A stretch of DNA of 64,000 nucleotides. Source: Crocinitomicaceae bacterium. Lineage in GTDB: Bacteria; Bacteroidota; Bacteroidia; Flavobacteriales_D; Crocinitomicaceae. The notes beneath the pieces were generated by a model. That model saw nothing but the letters and a program-made list of their open reading frames with translations. It searched no databases and had not been told where the DNA came from. The position numbers were made by a program, and so were the translations under genes. Shown piece by piece: positions 9,255 to 16,812 of the stretch (the first letter of the stretch is position 1; each line of letters opens with the position of its first letter). Location of the stretch: the NCBI GenBank assembly GCA_022447585.1, contig JAKVAR010000001.1, forward strand, positions 231,097-295,096, in the 5' to 3' direction.

Positions 9255-10079
9255 TTAATCATTGAAAAGTACTGTTTGCTCAACGATACGTTCGATTGGC
9301 CTTTCTATAAACGCATTAACATTGACGTCATAATTGGCAAAAACCTGTTTTACAACTCGTTGATGATGAAACCCATAACTACCAACAACAGTTACAAAAT
9401 CACTGTGACGCTGAGGAATTAAGTGAGCATCACAAAATGCTAGAATATTCTTAACATGAAATTCATGAAATAGAATTCTAAAATCTTTCAGCTTAAAGCT
9501 CAACTCACTAAACAATGTTTTATGAGTCTGATTTGAAAAAGATTGATCAAACTCATTCCAAACAATAAACGAATTCATTACTTTTTGCTGCTCTGAGGAC
9601 AACATACCTTTAACATAAGCCTCATAAATTAGTTTTCCAAAATAAAAACCACTGCCCTCATCTCCTTTTATAAAGCCTTTACCTCCAATTATCTCTTGGA
9701 CCTCGCAGTTGTGCCAATTAAACAATACTGATCCTGTACCCAGAATAGCGACGGTTCCATCATCATCCCAAAAAGATGCTCTTCCCGCGGCGTGTAAATC
9801 TGAGAGTATGTTTATTTTTTTTAAGCCTATACCTTTTAAAAAGAGTAAAAGTTTTTCACTTCCCTTCTCTCGAAAACAACCTGAGCCAAAGAAATGAACA
9901 TCAGCTTCCATCATATAAGCATGAGACTGCCAAAATTGCTTTTCCTTATCAAGAAATTCTTGTGTGCAATTCAAAGGATGATAACTCTTTCGAGTAAAAT
10001 ACGTTTTCGTTTTACATTTATCGATAAAACACCAATCTGTTTTAGTCCCCCCACTTTCACCTATCAAATATTGTTTCAC
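9255..10079 (-). CDS. BadF/BadG/BcrA/BcrD-family ATPase, N-acetylglucosamine-kinase-like
   Basis: The 274-residue protein is an ASKHA-fold sugar kinase/ATPase. The phosphate-1 loop is GESGGTKTDW (residues 7-16), the phosphate-2/connect region is AILGTGSV, and GKGFIKGDEGSG is the GlcNAc-kinase-type glycine motif. The length is slightly short of the usual 280-300. Close relatives in this phylum are annotated as N-acetylglucosamine kinases, which fits recycling of cell-wall amino sugars in the cytoplasm; the substrate is inferred. It is divergent from the kinase gene at 10142 (62 bp between starts). Confidence 0.87.
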   Translation of the reverse strand: MKQYLIGESGGTKTDWCFIDKCKTKTYFTRKSYHPLNCTQEFLDKEKQFWQSHAYMMEADVHFFGSGCFREKGSEKLLLFLKGIGLKKINILSDLHAAGRASFWDDDGTVAILGTGSVLFNWHNCEVQEIIGGKGFIKGDEGSGFYFGKLIYEAYVKGMLSSEQQKVMNSFIVWNEFDQSFSNQTHKTLFSELSFKLKDFRILFHEFHVKNILAFCDAHLIPQRHSDFVTVVGSYGFHHQRVVKQVFANYDVNVNAFIERPIERIVEQTVLFND

Positions 10080-10141
10080 TTTTCTAATTTATCACTCTTT
10101 TCACAGACATACAATTAATAAAACCTTATATTTAGGAATAA

Positions 10142-11032
10142 ATGTTGAAATATGAAATCATATCTGAACTTGGCAATCAAAAAACTAGGAAGTTTGGATC
10201 AACTATATTAATTAAGGAGTTAAGTTCGGGGAAATTGTTTGTCAAAAAATCAATTGACAAACGAAAGACTAAAAAAGCCATTTGGGATCGTCTGGTTCAA
10301 GAGGGTAAATTCGACTTCAAACACCCCGGCCTACCCATATTATATGAGTTTCACGAAACAGAAAACTTAATTAGTGTCGTTCGTCCCTATATTGAGGGCG
10401 TAACATTAAATGAATACTTCGACCAATTAAAACGAAGGCAAAAAATAAATTTCACAAAAAAACTCGTCGAAAAACTTGTCCCAATCTTTGAGAGATTAAA
10501 AGCGGAGAATATTGTTCATTGCGACATTAAGCCGAGCAACATACTAATAAATAAAAGAAATGATGATTTTGACGTGTTTCTAATTGACTTTGGGTTAGCA
10601 GTTAAACGCACTAAAACTGACGTACGAAAAACCCTTTTCCCTTTAGGCTACGCTGCTCCAGAACTACTATTAAATCAACTAGACATAGTAGATTCAAGAA
10701 GTGACTTATTTTCCCTTGGAATCATGATTTGGCGATTATTTACAGGTGAACTACCATTAAAACATCCAAACCCAAGTATTTACACCAACATACAATTAAC
10801 ACACCCATTACCAGATCACGTATCATTACCCAAAGGACTTTTAGAAATCTTACAAAAAATGACCTATAAATTCCAATTTAAACTTCCACCAAACAAGATC
10901 TCAGCAGCAGAAGTTAAAAGTTCTTTAGTAATTGGTATGAATCAGCGTTATCAAAGTTTCTCAGAAGTTTCAACAGACTTAAATCAGCTTCAACAGAAAA
11001 AATCTTTCTACCAAAGAATATCTTTTCGGTAA
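10142..11032 (+). CDS. Hanks-type serine/threonine protein kinase, non-RD type
   Basis: This 296-residue cytoplasmic kinase has no transmembrane helix or sensor domain. Visible motifs: ATP lysine in KLFVKK (Lys35/36), helix-C Glu54, catalytic loop HCDIKPSN (His126, Asp128, Lys130, Asn133), DFG at 149-151, APE at 172-174 and DSRSDLFSLG (Asp188). The usual Arg before the catalytic Asp is Cys127, making this a non-RD kinase, a type often active without activation-loop phosphorylation. The glycine-rich loop is degenerate (LGNQKTRKFGS). The 3' end overlaps the convergent barrel gene by 25 bp. The substrate is unknown; the SiaC-type protein 1 kb upstream is a possible but unproven target. Confidence 0.9.
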   Translation: MLKYEIISELGNQKTRKFGSTILIKELSSGKLFVKKSIDKRKTKKAIWDRLVQEGKFDFKHPGLPILYEFHETENLISVVRPYIEGVTLNEYFDQLKRRQKINFTKKLVEKLVPIFERLKAENIVHCDIKPSNILINKRNDDFDVFLIDFGLAVKRTKTDVRKTLFPLGYAAPELLLNQLDIVDSRSDLFSLGIMIWRLFTGELPLKHPNPSIYTNIQLTHPLPDHVSLPKGLLEILQKMTYKFQFKLPPNKISAAEVKSSLVIGMNQRYQSFSEVSTDLNQLQQKKSFYQRISFR

Positions 11033-11685
11033 CCTAGTGACAAGTTAAAATTAAGAGCATTCCATTGACCAGTTCCATATCCTGTTAAGACCTCATTTCC
11101 AATGCCACCATAACTGCCTTGAGTTAAAATTGCGTAGTCTAAACTTACATCAAAATATAGCGTACCCAATCTAGCGAATGAATATTTAACACCACCCGCA
11201 AGACCGGCTGAAACAGAGAAAATCGAGCCATTTCTGTTAATATCTAAATTCTGATAATTGTCTTCGTCAAAATCATCGTAAACAATCTTAACTTGATTAA
11301 AACCAGCTTTTAACATCGTACCACCATAAGCTGCAAAACCATAATCGAAGCCATTACCTAGATAATATCGCGTTCCTCCTTCAATTGTATTGTAATTCAT
11401 TTTAACATTATACCCAATTTGAAAAAAGTTTGGGTCCATATATGGTGGTATTGTATCCTGCACAAATATTTGCCCCGGGCTTCTTTGAGTCTGATTAAAA
11501 TGATGCGTATATTTGACATAAAACGAAACAGCATCATCTCTGGGTATTTCAACCCCTAGGTGAAAACCAGCATAAGGCTTTTTATTTCCAAAAGCGAATG
11601 TCGTAGTTTGCCCGGCAAGCAAACTTACCTGCGCACCAATCCCACCGGAAATCATTAATGCGACTATTAAAATTAAATTTTTCAT
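11008..11685 (-). CDS. Outer-membrane beta-barrel protein
   Basis: The 225-residue protein has a signal peptide (MKNLILIVALMISGGIGAQ) and alternating hydrophobic/aromatic strands (FYVKYTHHF, GGTRYYLG, LYFDVSLDYAIL), ending in FNLSLGYRKDILW. The pattern is that of small PorT/OmpW-like barrels, and no specific family is recognised. The frame is open upstream to 11697, but ATG 11685 is preferred: TGGAAAG lies just upstream, and ATGA overlaps the stop of tag by 4 bp, implying coupling. The 3' end overlaps the kinase gene on the other strand by 25 bp. Confidence 0.8.
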   Translation of the reverse strand: MKNLILIVALMISGGIGAQVSLLAGQTTTFAFGNKKPYAGFHLGVEIPRDDAVSFYVKYTHHFNQTQRSPGQIFVQDTIPPYMDPNFFQIGYNVKMNYNTIEGGTRYYLGNGFDYGFAAYGGTMLKAGFNQVKIVYDDFDEDNYQNLDINRNGSIFSVSAGLAGGVKYSFARLGTLYFDVSLDYAILTQGSYGGIGNEVLTGYGTGQWNALNFNLSLGYRKDILW

Positions 11686-12224
11686 ATTTCTTTCCATTTA
11701 GGGTTCGTCTTTTCTATCACTGCAAAAATCGGGCAATTTTTATCATGAGCCCCTGGCAAGTAACCAATACTCATCAAAAATTCATGTACGATCTTTCCAC
11801 CTACAAATTTAAACGTCTTTTTGAACAATTTAGTCCATTCTGCCAGACTTAATGTATGATGTTGGTCTAACCATTGACTAAAGCTACCATATTCCCGTGT
11901 CAATTGCAATATCTGTTGAGCATTATGAATCGCCGCATTGACTTTCAATTTGTTTCTAATTATTCCCGGATCACTTAATAACCTAGCCCTATCCTCTTCC
12001 GAATAATTTGCTATTCTTTTGATATTAAACTGATCATACGCCACTCTGAAATTCTCCTGTTTATTCAAAACTGTTTCCCAAGATAAACCTGCTTGATTTA
12101 TTTCTAACAATAAGCGACCAAACAATTCATTATCATCTTGAACGGGAAAACCATATTGATTATTATGGTAATCAACATGAACTTGCTTTGCTTTTGAATC
12201 AAGACAATACGCACAATAGCTCAT
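11682..12224 (-). CDS. tag: DNA-3-methyladenine glycosylase I
   Basis: The 180-residue protein is normal length for Tag, the base-excision-repair enzyme that removes 3-methyladenine from DNA. The zinc ligands expected from E. coli Tag are present: Cys4 (MSYCAYC), His20 (DYHNNQYG), and His160 and Cys164 (HDKNCP). The catalytic-pocket glutamate is Glu41 in LLLEINQAGLSW. GFVGGKIVHEFL-type helices complete the fold (here KFVGGKIVHEFL). It is cytoplasmic. It is translationally coupled (4-bp overlap) to the barrel gene downstream, which has no obvious link to DNA repair. A small unknown gene ends 23 bp upstream. Confidence 0.96.
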   Translation of the reverse strand: MSYCAYCLDSKAKQVHVDYHNNQYGFPVQDDNELFGRLLLEINQAGLSWETVLNKQENFRVAYDQFNIKRIANYSEEDRARLLSDPGIIRNKLKVNAAIHNAQQILQLTREYGSFSQWLDQHHTLSLAEWTKLFKKTFKFVGGKIVHEFLMSIGYLPGAHDKNCPIFAVIEKTNPKWKEI

Positions 12225-12246
12225 ATATAAGAGACGATTAATTTGG

Positions 12247-12612
12247 TTAAATGGTTTGCAATTTCAAATTTAGTAAATGTATTAATTCTTCCGGCTCTTT
12301 TAGCCTAGCAAGTTCGGATTTACTCATTATTGTAATTGGTACATTTTCGATTAAAACAAAAACGGCAGGCAATTCAATATTTTGATTAAATCTTAGTTCA
12401 AATTCTGATCTATACATAAAACATAAATCTAAACCTGATTCAGCTTTCAATTTTGCCCAAGATTTTCGTTCACCAAATCCAGAATGGGTTATTAAACATA
12501 ACTCACAGGGGTAAGTATCAGGACTAAATAACTTATGCAAGAAGCCAAAAGCAGCGCTTACAACCTGCTTTTCAGCATTATAAACAAATAAAACTTCAAA
12601 ATTAGCGTTCAT
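12247..12612 (-). CDS. Conserved hypothetical protein with a CELC motif
   Basis: The 121-residue cytoplasmic protein starts MNANFEVLFVYNAEKQ and contains PCELCLITHSGFGERKSW (around residue 36-53), then a strand/turn pattern ending in helical LKLQTI. The CxxC pair sits after a helix, as in thiol or metal sites, but there is no second CxxC and no thioredoxin cis-proline that I can place. I recall unnamed Bacteroidota proteins with a similar VYNA...C.LC...G..G start. Function unknown. It is upstream of tag on the same strand, with 22 bp between. Confidence 0.7.
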   Translation of the reverse strand: MNANFEVLFVYNAEKQVVSAAFGFLHKLFSPDTYPCELCLITHSGFGERKSWAKLKAESGLDLCFMYRSEFELRFNQNIELPAVFVLIENVPITIMSKSELARLKEPEELIHLLNLKLQTI

Positions 12613-12644
12613 ACACTGATACGACGAATTAAGTCGAAGTTTAT

Positions 12645-12652
12645 TACTTTTG
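12645..12652 (+). promoter_or_regulatory. Bacteroidota-type -7 box (TACTTTTG) before the hexapeptide-repeat gene
   Basis: TACTTTTG matches TAnnTTTG exactly, 20 bp before the ATG at 12672. I see no clear TTG at the expected -33 distance, so this rests on the -7 element and its position only. Confidence 0.5.
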
Positions 12653-12671
12653 CATCAAAGTAATTTAAGAA

Positions 12672-13271
12672 ATGAGCGTTTATTCATTCAACGGCTTTAT
12701 TCCAGTTGTGAAGGAATCAAGTTTTATACATCCAAAGGCAAGTGTAACTGGAAATGTTATAATTGGGGAGAATGTATATATCGGTCCAGGAGCTGCCATA
12801 CGAGGTGATTGGGGAGAAATCATTATTGAAGATGGCTGCAACATCCAAGAGAATTGTACAATTCATATGTTTCCAGGAACGGTCACTCGATTAAAAAAAG
12901 GGGCACATATTGGACATGGTGCCATCATTCATGGTGCAACAATTGGAGAAAATTGTTTAATTGGGATGAATAGTGTAATTATGGATGATGTAAAGTTGGA
13001 AGATGAATGTATAATTGGCGCATTATCTTTTGTTCCAGCTAAAATGGTTTTACCTAGAAGAAGTTTGGCTGTTGGGAACCCTGCTAAAGTTGTCAAACAG
13101 GTTTCAGATCAAATGATTTCTTGGAAAACCAAGGGGACAGAATTATATCAGACCCTTCCGGAAGAATGTTTTGCTTCTTTAAAAGAAGTAGAACCGTTAA
13201 GAACTAAAGAAGAAAATAGACCATCTCAAGAAACAATGTATACAACTTGGGAATCAATTAAAAATAAGTAA
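12672..13271 (+). CDS. Gamma-carbonic anhydrase / PaaY-like hexapeptide-repeat protein
   Basis: The 199-residue protein carries left-handed beta-helix repeats ([LIV]-G-x-x-x-x) through most of its length (IIGENVYIGPGAAIRG, AHIGHGAIIHGATIGENCLIG). His65 (TIHMFPG), His82 and His87 (GHGAIIHG) form the zinc triad of gamma-carbonic anhydrases. The length and C-terminal helix fit PaaY/CaiE-like members, which are trimers and include thioesterases that repair phenylacetate-pathway products. No paa genes are nearby, so either activity is possible. It is cytoplasmic and probably cotranscribed with the DUF6370 lipoprotein, whose ATG starts 1 bp after this stop. Confidence 0.9.
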   Translation: MSVYSFNGFIPVVKESSFIHPKASVTGNVIIGENVYIGPGAAIRGDWGEIIIEDGCNIQENCTIHMFPGTVTRLKKGAHIGHGAIIHGATIGENCLIGMNSVIMDDVKLEDECIIGALSFVPAKMVLPRRSLAVGNPAKVVKQVSDQMISWKTKGTELYQTLPEECFASLKEVEPLRTKEENRPSQETMYTTWESIKNK

Positions 13272-13272
13272 C

Positions 13273-13587
13273 ATGAAAATTTTACCCATACTTTGCGCAA
13301 CTATTTTAGTTAGTTGTGCTATAACACAGAATACTTCGGAATCAATTAACCTTATTGCAAAAGCCTCTTGTGGAACTTGTAATTTTGACATGACGAATGA
13401 TGAATGTGAATTAGCCGTTGAAATTGATAAAAAACATTATTTCGTGGAAGGGTCTTCAGTTGACGGTCATGGTGACGCTCATTCGGCAACTGGTCTGTGT
13501 TCAACAATACGAGATGCTAAAATTATCGGTAAAGTTAGGCATGGAGTATTTGTCGCAGAGAGTTTTCAATTAATCCCAATTAATTGA
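13273..13587 (+). CDS. DUF6370 family lipoprotein
   Basis: The 104-residue protein has a signal peptide with lipobox LVSC (Cys15). The mature part has ASCGTCNFDM (Cys33, Cys36), a later conserved Cys in ATGLCSTIR and the segment VDGHGDAHSATGLC, which I recognise as DUF6370. The four conserved cysteine/histidine positions suggest a metal or redox site (inference). It lies 1 bp after the gamma-carbonic-anhydrase-like gene in an apparent two-gene operon. The role is unknown. Confidence 0.85.
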   Translation: MKILPILCATILVSCAITQNTSESINLIAKASCGTCNFDMTNDECELAVEIDKKHYFVEGSSVDGHGDAHSATGLCSTIRDAKIIGKVRHGVFVAESFQLIPIN

Positions 13588-13724
13588 AATTCTTAAGAAA
13601 AAGACTTCAATTATCGACGTATTTTTTTTTCTAAACTGGAATTATCTTATCCCCTTGATGAATAAGTTCACTTCTATATTGAAATGAGAAAGAATCATAG
13701 ATTTACAATTGTGACTATAGACGA

Positions 13725-14633
13725 ATGAATAAGAACAGCTTATACGATGTAACTGTTTTAACGGACAGGAGATATCTAAACCCTACTGAAATAGATATTT
13801 ATACGCAAAATGTGCTTAATGAAGACTATGCACTATTGGACGCTATGAAAGCAGAAGGTCTGAAAGTTCATCGCACTAATTGGGACAATGACGACTTTGA
13901 TTGGACCTCAACTAATCACATCATATTTCGGACAACCTGGGATTATTTTGATCGATTCCCAGAGTTTTCGATTTGGTTGGAAAAAGTGAGTAAGTTAACG
14001 AAACTAATTAATCCAAAAGAATTAATCTATTGGAACATTGACAAACACTACCTGATCGATCTCGACAAAAAAGGTGTTCGAATACCTAATACTTACTTCA
14101 TTGAAAAAGGAGATAAACGTTCGCTTTCAGAGATCTGTGGCAAAAAAAACTGGACTGAATTCATTCTAAAACCTGTTATTTCAGGGGCAGCAAGGCATAC
14201 TTATAAGTTTAAACTAGAAGCCGCATCTAAACATGAAGCTATCTTTAAAGAACTAATTGCATCTGAAGGAATGATGATTCAAGAGTTTCAGGATCAAATT
14301 ATGACGAAAGGTGAGGTTGCCTTTATGGTCTTTGGCGGAAAATATAGTCATGCCGTTCTAAAGCAAGCAAAGCAAGGTGATTTTAGAGTTCAAGATGACT
14401 TTGGTGGAACAATTTCTAATTATACCCCAAGCGAAGATGAAATCAAATTCATTGAGCATGCAGTTTCCAAGTGCATACCTGTTCCTGTTTATGCAAGAAT
14501 TGACGTAATTTGGAACAATGAGAACGAATTATGTATTGGCGAAATAGAATTGATTGAGCCAGAACTTTGGTTTAGAATGAATAAGAGCGCTGCACAATCA
14601 TGCGCTCGAGCTGTTCTAAATCACATCAATTAG
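13725..14633 (+). CDS. ATP-grasp domain protein of unknown substrate
   Basis: The 302-residue cytoplasmic protein resembles ATP-grasp ligases of the cycloserine-ligase (DcsG)/glutathione-synthetase-like group. The early segment NHIIFRTTWDYFDRFPEF is typical of that group. ATP-grasp signs are EFILKPVISGAARHTY (phosphate-contacting Lys), MIQEFQDQIMTKGE, YARIDVIW and GEIELIEPELWF (metal ligands Glu and Asp). Such enzymes join a carboxylate to an amine or thiol through an acyl phosphate. There is no adjacent biosynthetic cluster, so the product is unknown. The stop is interlocked with that of lgt (4-bp overlap). Confidence 0.85.
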   Translation: MNKNSLYDVTVLTDRRYLNPTEIDIYTQNVLNEDYALLDAMKAEGLKVHRTNWDNDDFDWTSTNHIIFRTTWDYFDRFPEFSIWLEKVSKLTKLINPKELIYWNIDKHYLIDLDKKGVRIPNTYFIEKGDKRSLSEICGKKNWTEFILKPVISGAARHTYKFKLEAASKHEAIFKELIASEGMMIQEFQDQIMTKGEVAFMVFGGKYSHAVLKQAKQGDFRVQDDFGGTISNYTPSEDEIKFIEHAVSKCIPVPVYARIDVIWNNENELCIGEIELIEPELWFRMNKSAAQSCARAVLNHIN

Positions 14634-15490
14634 ATTTTCTCTTTTTTAGATAGAGATTTCCAAAGGAAAAACAAGCCTACCAATATAAAAGGAATACTCA
14701 ACATCTGACCTGTGTTAATCACAGATGTAGCATCTCGAGCAGCTTGTCCTAACTTGACAAACTCGACCAAAAATCTAGCACTAAACAATAAAACCATAAA
14801 GGTTCCGAATATCAAACCTGGTTTCTTCCAAGCGTTCTTTTTCCAAAACATATACATGATGATCGCGAATATAACTAGATAACAAATCGCCTCATACAAC
14901 TGAGCTGGGTGTCGAATTGGAATTGACTCCCAAGAGCAATCATAAGGAGGATAACAATCATTATGTAAAAATCTAAATCCCCAAGGAACATCGGTTACAT
15001 CTCCAACAATTTCATGATTTACTAAATTTCCCGCACGTATAAAAGCACCAGCAATTGCTCCAGGAGCAGCAATTCGATCTAAAATCCAGAGCATTGGTTT
15101 CTTTACCACCTTCTTCGAGTAGAAGTACAGTGCAATTATAATTGCCAATATACCTCCATGACTAGCTAAACCGCCCTCCCAGACTTTCAAGATATCTAAC
15201 GGATGAGAGAAGTAACCTCTTTCAAGCACTATTCCTTCCGCTGAAATTTCATCGAAATAAGGACCATAAAAAAGAACATGACCTAAACGAGCCCCAATAA
15301 TTGTAGCAAGAATCATGTACAAGACCAGCTTATCCAATTTATCCTCATCAATTTGCTCACGTTTATAAATTCGCTTAACAACCAAATAACCAATGATTAA
15401 TCCAGTTACGAAAAGCAATCCATACAAATTCGGTGTATTATATCCTTCAATAAGCTCTGAACTAACATCCCAATTAATAGCTAATCTCAC
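14630..15490 (-). CDS. lgt: Prolipoprotein diacylglyceryl transferase
   Basis: Lgt transfers diacylglycerol from phosphatidylglycerol to the lipobox cysteine of prolipoproteins, the first step of lipoprotein maturation in the inner membrane. The 286-residue protein has about seven hydrophobic segments. It shows the Lgt signature AFIRAGNLVNHEIVG (with Asn and Glu as in G-R-x-G-N-F-x-N-x-E), the Arg-containing ARLGHVLFYGP segment and the C-terminal HPAQLYEA motif. It serves at least nine predicted lipoproteins in this window. It is convergent with the ATP-grasp gene, sharing 4 bp. Confidence 0.96.
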   Translation of the reverse strand: MRLAINWDVSSELIEGYNTPNLYGLLFVTGLIIGYLVVKRIYKREQIDEDKLDKLVLYMILATIIGARLGHVLFYGPYFDEISAEGIVLERGYFSHPLDILKVWEGGLASHGGILAIIIALYFYSKKVVKKPMLWILDRIAAPGAIAGAFIRAGNLVNHEIVGDVTDVPWGFRFLHNDCYPPYDCSWESIPIRHPAQLYEAICYLVIFAIIMYMFWKKNAWKKPGLIFGTFMVLLFSARFLVEFVKLGQAARDATSVINTGQMLSIPFILVGLFFLWKSLSKKEKI

Positions 15491-15565
15491 GTGTACTTTT
15501 TTTAATTATTTCGCATAAAGATAGTGAAATATGATTCGAATACTTAAAGACAAATCACTATATTC

Positions 15566-16174
15566 GTGAAGGTGAAATTCTTTAATCTAATATTATTATT
15601 CGCAATTATTACCCTTTCAACAGGATGCCCTGGAGCTAGTTATGAATCTGACATGAAAAAAATTCAGAACAATAACATGAATTTCCCTGAACTCGAGAAA
15701 GAATATTACAATGGTATCACCTATCAAATCTCGCGTTTATTTGACAGTGATTATGATGACGACTATGTTCTAACTGATAATGCCGAAACGAAAATCATCT
15801 ATGGTATAGACGTAAACTTTAGTGTGGAAGTCTTTCAGAAAGAAGATGCAGAGCTAATTCAATATGCATTTGATGGAGATATAGACTTAATTAATGCTGT
15901 TCACGATAATTACATCCTAAAAAGGACCGCATCACTTTATCAACCTTCAATTTCGATTAAAAAACCTACACCAAAAAGCATTAAGTATCCTGGATACATT
16001 CAAGTAGTTAGTGGCAGCCAGTATTCTTATGACAATGAAGAAGGTTCATCCTATTTTACTGCAACCTTAGATATAACTGGAGAATACTATGTCTTCCAGT
16101 TAATTGGGAAAAAAGCAAACATGGGTTACCTATATGATGACTTCATTAAAATCCTCTCCTCAGTAGAAAAATAA
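15566..16174 (+). CDS. Putative lipoprotein of unknown function
   Basis: The 202-residue protein has a GTG start (15566; a second GTG at 15572 is equally possible, and there is no ATG upstream of the signal peptide). The signal peptide KFFNLILLFAIITLSTGC has a lipobox-like STGC, with Cys21 as the lipidation site. The mature region is acidic, with DSDYDDDYVLTD and mixed alpha/beta content and no motif I know. It is followed directly by the NUDIX gene, sharing one base (TAATG), so they are cotranscribed. Envelope location is predicted; function is unknown. Confidence 0.75.
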   Translation: MKVKFFNLILLFAIITLSTGCPGASYESDMKKIQNNNMNFPELEKEYYNGITYQISRLFDSDYDDDYVLTDNAETKIIYGIDVNFSVEVFQKEDAELIQYAFDGDIDLINAVHDNYILKRTASLYQPSISIKKPTPKSIKYPGYIQVVSGSQYSYDNEEGSSYFTATLDITGEYYVFQLIGKKANMGYLYDDFIKILSSVEK

Positions 16175-16812
16175 TGGATTTCAATTCGTTTAAGCAATCA
16201 GTTAAGCACGAGGTAAATCACAACCTTCCCGGTGAGAATGCACATAGCCATGTTATGCCTTCAAATCGACCTTTTACAAGTAAATCCTTGGCATCTAAAC
16301 CGGAATACAAAAAGTCAGCAGTGGGTATTGTATTATATCCTGAATCAACAACAGCAAACTGTATTCTGATTGAGCGACCTAGTTATGACGGTGCACATAG
16401 CGGTCAAATCAGTTTTCCTGGGGGAAAGATGGATTTAGGAGATCCACATTTAGAGTATACAGCTCGCAGAGAGTGCTTTGAAGAGATTAGTCTTCCTATG
16501 GATTCAGGACAATTAATTGGTCGACTGACGGATGTTTACATTCCAGTAAGTAATTTCTTGATGTCTCCTTTTGTTTTTAGCTTAGAAGAACGGCCCATCT
16601 TAAAACCAGATGAGCGCGAAGTCGATTCCATTATTGAATTTGATATTTTACAACTACTTGAAGAAAAGCGATTAAAAACTATGGACATGAAACTAGGAGA
16701 GAGATTCACTCAAAAGAATGTTCCATATTTTGACATAAATGGTCATGTTGTATGGGGAGCAACAGCAATGGTACTTTCCGAATTCCGAGAAATAATTAAA
16801 GGCATTCTTTAA
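16174..16812 (+). CDS. CoA-pyrophosphatase-type NUDIX hydrolase
   Basis: This 212-residue cytoplasmic protein carries the CoA/NudL-type signature just before the Nudix box, LIERPSYDGAHSGQISFPGG, followed by the Nudix helix ARRECFEEI (Arg99, Glu100, Glu103, Glu104 as Mg ligands). Family members hydrolyse CoA and acyl-CoAs to 3',5'-ADP and (acyl-)phosphopantetheine, which may remove oxidised CoA. The length fits. The ATG overlaps the lipoprotein stop by one base, and the stop is interlocked with the convergent DUF5723 gene in the four bases TTAA. Confidence 0.92.
   Translation: MDFNSFKQSVKHEVNHNLPGENAHSHVMPSNRPFTSKSLASKPEYKKSAVGIVLYPESTTANCILIERPSYDGAHSGQISFPGGKMDLGDPHLEYTARRECFEEISLPMDSGQLIGRLTDVYIPVSNFLMSPFVFSLEERPILKPDEREVDSIIEFDILQLLEEKRLKTMDMKLGERFTQKNVPYFDINGHVVWGATAMVLSEFREIIKGIL

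Noticed and set aside
9080..9283. 67-codon minus-strand frame between the DUF1987 and BadF genes
   Set aside because: It overlaps both real genes in another frame and its sequence is unlike a protein.
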